10,265 nt of DNA from contig CAZAOG010000104.1 of assembly GCA_964486645.1 (NCBI GenBank), forward strand, positions 1 to 10,265. The letters run 5' to 3'. Both the position numbers and the translations under genes were made by a program. The DNA comes from GCA-002790365 sp964486645. GTDB taxonomy: Bacteria; Bacteroidota; Ignavibacteria; Ignavibacteriales; Ignavibacteriaceae. Shown piece by piece: positions 7,512-10,265 of this stretch; positions within the stretch are counted from its first letter, which is position 1; every line of letters starts with the position of its first letter. The notes below the pieces were generated by a model. It was not told the DNA's origin. It searched no databases and worked only from the letters and a program-made list of their open reading frames with translations.

Positions 7512-7614
7512 ACTGCCTTATTTTAAAAATATCTCCGAAATTTCTTCCAACTTATAAAATTTGTAATTATTTATATTTTGATACTTTACAGGATTTTAAT
7601 TATTTTAATAGACT
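7512..7614 (+). other. dnaX-cmk intergenic region
   Basis: This 103-nt AT-rich spacer has no hairpin with a U tract, so I see no intrinsic terminator for dnaX. GAAATTTC at 7537-7544 is a short palindrome of no clear meaning. The right half contains a candidate promoter for cmk. Read-through from the lon-msrC-dnaX unit into cmk remains possible. Confidence 0.5.
7578..7606 (+). promoter_or_regulatory. candidate promoter of cmk
   Basis: TTGATA (7578-7583), the same -35 hexamer as at lon, is followed after 17 nt by TATTTT (7601-7606), a four-of-six match to the -10 consensus. Transcription would start near 7613, almost on the ATG at 7615. The surrounding DNA is so AT-rich that a chance match is quite possible. 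Confidence 0.3.
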
Positions 7615-8301
7615 ATGTCCGAAAAATTAATTGTAGCAATAGACGGTCCGGCAGGTTCCGGTAAAAGTACTTCGGCTAAATTGGTTGCCCAACATCTCGG
7701 ATATTTGTATGTTGACAGCGGCGCGATGTACCGAGCAATTACTTTTTTGGCAATTAAAAAGGATGTTCTTAACAATAATGAAGAAATTACAAAACTTGCC
7801 GAGCAAACGGATATCAAACTAAATTTTGTGGACGGTATAACCTATGTTTTTGTAAACGGAGAAGATATAACCAATGAAATTCGATCCGTTGAAGTAAACG
7901 AAAACGTCAGTATAGTTAGTAAAATTGACGGAGTAAGGAAAGCACTTGTTGAAAAACAAAAAGCAATGGGTAAACTAAACTTGGGCATTGTTATGGAAGG
8001 CAGAGACATTACCACAGTTGTTTTTCCAAATGCGGATGTAAAAATTTTTCTTACCGCCTCCATTGCACAGAGAGCCGCAAGAAGAAAAAAAGAATTTTCC
8101 GAGAAAGGAATTGAAGTTAAAATGGATGATATTCAGAAAAACATTGCATTGAGAGATAGATTGGACTCAACAAGGGAAGTCAGTCCCCTCGTTAAAGCCG
8201 AAGATGCTTACGAGATAGATACTTCAAAAGTAACAATTGAAGAGCAGGTTGAAAAAATATTAAAAATTGTAAAAGAAACTTTAGAGAAAAGAAATAACTA
8301 A
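7615..8301 (+). CDS. cmk: cytidylate kinase (CMP/dCMP kinase)
   Basis: Cmk transfers phosphate from ATP to CMP or dCMP, keeping up pyrimidine nucleotide pools for RNA, DNA and phospholipid synthesis. The 228 residues match the usual bacterial length. Visible motifs are the P-loop GPAGSGKST (11-19), DSGAMYR (34-40) for CMP binding, MEGRDITT (127-134) and the mobile lid/ATP region RDRLDSTRE (180-188). An insert typical of long bacterial CMP kinases lies between about 60 and 110. The ATG is bounded by an in-frame TAG at 7609-7611. It has no Shine-Dalgarno (the nearest GGA is over 20 nt away), which fits a leaderless or very short-leader mRNA. rpsA follows, a gene order conserved in many bacteria. 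Confidence 0.96.
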   Translation: MSEKLIVAIDGPAGSGKSTSAKLVAQHLGYLYVDSGAMYRAITFLAIKKDVLNNNEEITKLAEQTDIKLNFVDGITYVFVNGEDITNEIRSVEVNENVSIVSKIDGVRKALVEKQKAMGKLNLGIVMEGRDITTVVFPNADVKIFLTASIAQRAARRKKEFSEKGIEVKMDDIQKNIALRDRLDSTREVSPLVKAEDAYEIDTSKVTIEEQVEKILKIVKETLEKRNN

Positions 8302-8412
8302 ACAATAAATTTAACAAAAGCCAAATAAATTATTATGTTTAACTAAACTTCTGGTTTTTTACTTTTTTGGCTTTGAGTAAAAAAACAGATTTAATTTAAT
8401 TAAGGAGGACAA
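8302..8412 (+). promoter_or_regulatory. rpsA leader with inverted repeat and U-rich tract
   Basis: The 111 nt between cmk and rpsA hold a perfect 9-bp inverted repeat, AAAGCCAAA (8317-8325) and TTTGGCTTT (8366-8374), around a 40-nt loop. Inside the loop is a small hairpin GTTT/AAAC (8337-8340, 8345-8348). The right arm overlaps two runs of six U (8355-8360 and 8363-8368), forming a mirror repeat with their flanking GG. No U tract follows the stem, so it is not an intrinsic terminator. Ribosomal protein S1 binds U-rich single strands and represses its own mRNA in E. coli, so an autoregulatory leader is plausible here. No convincing promoter is seen, and rpsA may be co-transcribed with cmk. Confidence 0.4.
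8402..8408 (+). promoter_or_regulatory. strong Shine-Dalgarno of rpsA
   Basis: AAGGAGG stands 4 nt before the ATG at 8413 and is the best match to the anti-Shine-Dalgarno in the window. An in-frame TAA at 8401-8403 rules out any earlier start. Confidence 0.85.
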
Positions 8413-10265
8413 ATGTCCGAAGAAACAAAAGATGTGAATGAGAATATTGTAACGGCTGAAGATTTTGAGAAAGCAAAGAAAAGCTTTAACGATGAAGAAT
8501 ATTCACAGGAAGAATTTTTAACTCTCGCAAAACTTTATTCCGATTCTTTCAAAGATGTAAAAGAAGGCGAATTAATAAAGGCAAAAATCGTACAAATTCA
8601 AGGTGACCAGGTTATTCTTGACGTAGGGTTTAAATCAGAGGGTTCAATTTCTAAAAATGAATTTGAGAACAAAGACGATATTAAAATAGGCGACGAAGTT
8701 GAAGTAGTACTTGAAAGCGTTGAAGACAAAGACGGTAACTTGGTTTTAAGCAAACAAAGAGCCGACTTTTTACGCATTTGGGAAAAAGTAATGCATTCAT
8801 ACGAAACCAAAGAAGTTCTTCAAGGTACTATACTAAAAAGAATTAAAGGCGGAATGGTTGTGGACTTGATGGGCATGGAAGCGTTCTTACCCGGTTCGCA
8901 GATTGATATCCGACCTATCAGAGATTTTGATGCATTTGTAAATCAAACAATGGATTTTGTTGTTGTAAAAGTAAATGTACCTACCGAGAATGTTGTCGTT
9001 TCCCATAAAGTACTCGTCGAAGAAGAAATGTCGGGACAAAGAGAAACAATTCTTAACAGTCTTGAAAAAGGACAGATCCTCGAAGGTGTAGTTAAAGCTA
9101 TTACCGACTTTGGTGTGTTTGTAGATTTAGGCGGTGTAGACGGATTAATTCACATTACCGATCTAAGCTGGGGCAGAATAAATCACCCGAACGAAGTTGT
9201 AAAATTAGATGAAATAATTAAAGTTGTCGTAACCGATTTTGACGAAGAGAAAAAACGTATATCGCTTAGTTTGAAAAAACTACTTCCCCATCCTTGGGAC
9301 AACATAGAAGAAAGATTCACCATCGGCAACAAAGTTTCCGGCAGGGTTGTTTCACTTACCGATTACGGCGCATTTATTGAGATTGAAAAAGGTATTGAAG
9401 GATTGATACACAATTCCGAAATGAGTTGGACACAACACATCAAGCATCCTTCACAAATGGTTTCTATGGGACAAATGGTTGAGGCTGTAATTTTAAGCCT
9501 GGATAAAGAAGAAAAGAAAATTTCTCTCGGCATCAAACAGTTGGAGCCCGATCCTTGGCAATCATTAATGGAAAAATATCCTGTTAATTCACGTCACGTA
9601 GGCATTGCCCGCAATCTAACTAACTTTGGCGTATTTGTTGAATTGGAACCGGGCGTTGACGGATTAGTACATATATCCGATCTATCCTGGACTAAAAAAG
9701 TCCGCCACCCGGGTGAAATAATTAAAAAAGGCGAAAAACTTGAAGTAACGGTTTTGGATGTTGATGTAGAATCAAGGAAAATATCTTTGGGACATAAGCA
9801 GATTCATAGTAATCCTTGGGATAAATTCGAAGAAATCTACAAACCTGGATATGAGACAACGGGAAAAGTTGTAAGAATAATTGATAAAGGATTGATTGCG
9901 GAATTACCCGACGAAGTAGACGGTTTTGTTCCGGCATCTCATTTGTCGCCTAAAAAAATAAAAAATGTAGCAAATCATTTTCCTCTTGAAGAAACTTTAC
10001 CGATGCGTGTAATTGAATTTGACAAAGAGAATAAGAAAATTGTTTTGAGCGTTTTAAATGCAATAAAAGAAAAAAGCGAAGAAGAAATACAGAATTACCT
10101 GAACGAGCATAAACTTGACCGCGTTACAGTTCAGGCAATACTGAAAGCGGAAACATCTTCGGCAGAACCTGCCGATTTTCAAATATTTGAAGCTAAAGAT
10201 GAAGCTAAAGAAGAAACAAAAGCGGAAGTACCTTCAAAAGAGGAAGAGAAGAAAACCGATACTTC
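8413..10265 (+). CDS. rpsA: 30S ribosomal protein S1 (3' end beyond the window)
   Basis: S1 binds mRNA on the small ribosomal subunit and helps translation begin, above all on weakly structured or poorly SD-equipped messages. The frame is open for 617 codons and runs off the window without a stop. After an acidic N-terminal stretch come six S1/OB-fold domains at about 50-116, 133-199, 219-288, 304-376, 390-464 and 478-550. Domains 3 to 5 are the most canonical, with repeated patterns such as DFGVFVDL, GLIHITDLSW and ISLSLKKL. Domains 1, 2 and 6 are more divergent, as is usual for the ribosome-binding end and the last repeat. From about residue 553 a low-complexity Glu/Lys/Ala tail begins. Six domains plus a tail fit long S1 proteins rather than the four-domain Firmicutes type. 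It lies downstream of cmk. Confidence 0.96.
   Translation, partial: MSEETKDVNENIVTAEDFEKAKKSFNDEEYSQEEFLTLAKLYSDSFKDVKEGELIKAKIVQIQGDQVILDVGFKSEGSISKNEFENKDDIKIGDEVEVVLESVEDKDGNLVLSKQRADFLRIWEKVMHSYETKEVLQGTILKRIKGGMVVDLMGMEAFLPGSQIDIRPIRDFDAFVNQTMDFVVVKVNVPTENVVVSHKVLVEEEMSGQRETILNSLEKGQILEGVVKAITDFGVFVDLGGVDGLIHITDLSWGRINHPNEVVKLDEIIKVVVTDFDEEKKRISLSLKKLLPHPWDNIEERFTIGNKVSGRVVSLTDYGAFIEIEKGIEGLIHNSEMSWTQHIKHPSQMVSMGQMVEAVILSLDKEEKKISLGIKQLEPDPWQSLMEKYPVNSRHVGIARNLTNFGVFVELEPGVDGLVHISDLSWTKKVRHPGEIIKKGEKLEVTVLDVDVESRKISLGHKQIHSNPWDKFEEIYKPGYETTGKVVRIIDKGLIAELPDEVDGFVPASHLSPKKIKNVANHFPLEETLPMRVIEFDKENKKIVLSVLNAIKEKSEEEIQNYLNEHKLDRVTVQAILKAETSSAEPADFQIFEAKDEAKEETKAEVPSKEEEKKTDT

Noticed and set aside
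8317..8374. Inverted repeat after cmk as a rho-independent terminator
   Set aside because: The loop is 40 nt, the stem is mostly A-U, and the right arm is followed by GAG and an A run rather than a U tract.

Overview
The window is ordinary chromosomal housekeeping DNA from an AT-rich bacterium. Lysine is mostly AAA, and GTG and TTG starts occur beside ATG. The protein styles suggest the Bacteroidota/Chlorobiota side of bacteria, perhaps an Ignavibacteria-like lineage: a six-domain S1 with a long acidic tail, a COG1022-type acyl-CoA synthetase, and the cmk-rpsA order. This placement is by impression only. I see no mobile element, CRISPR array, tRNA, rRNA or defence cassette.

Layout. Positions 1-135 are a gene-free leader. 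136-1959 (+) encodes a long-chain acyl-CoA synthetase. Converging on it, with stop codons overlapping by 4 nt, is an inositol-monophosphatase-family gene (1956-2723, -). A 162-nt divergent spacer carries a good sigma70-like promoter for lon. From there a very tight unit runs forward: lon (GTG start, 2886-5324), a free methionine-(R)-sulfoxide reductase (TTG start, 1 nt after lon, 5326-5835) and dnaX (start overlapping the previous stop by 1 nt, 5835-7511). After about 100 nt comes cmk (7615-8301), then a 111-nt U-rich leader and rpsA (8413 to beyond the window edge, no stop seen). The rpsA reading frame is open to the last base, so the gene is partial at its 3' end.

How the genes work together. 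lon, the Met-sulfoxide reductase and dnaX probably share one mRNA, joining protein quality control, oxidative repair of methionine and the replicative clamp loader. cmk (CMP/dCMP phosphorylation) with rpsA (ribosomal protein S1) is a widespread conserved pair. The acyl-CoA synthetase activates fatty acids. The IMPase-like enzyme dephosphorylates inositol phosphate or a similar sugar phosphate.

Most interesting observation. dnaX contains a run of ten A (7004-7013) just after the clamp-loader ATPase core. A slip in either direction meets a stop within 2 to 9 codons. This is the architecture used elsewhere to make the short gamma form of DnaX beside full-length tau. Lesser points are a possible leaderless cmk mRNA and a structured, U-rich rpsA leader ending in the strongest Shine-Dalgarno of the window. 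I did not find a clearly novel multi-gene system.
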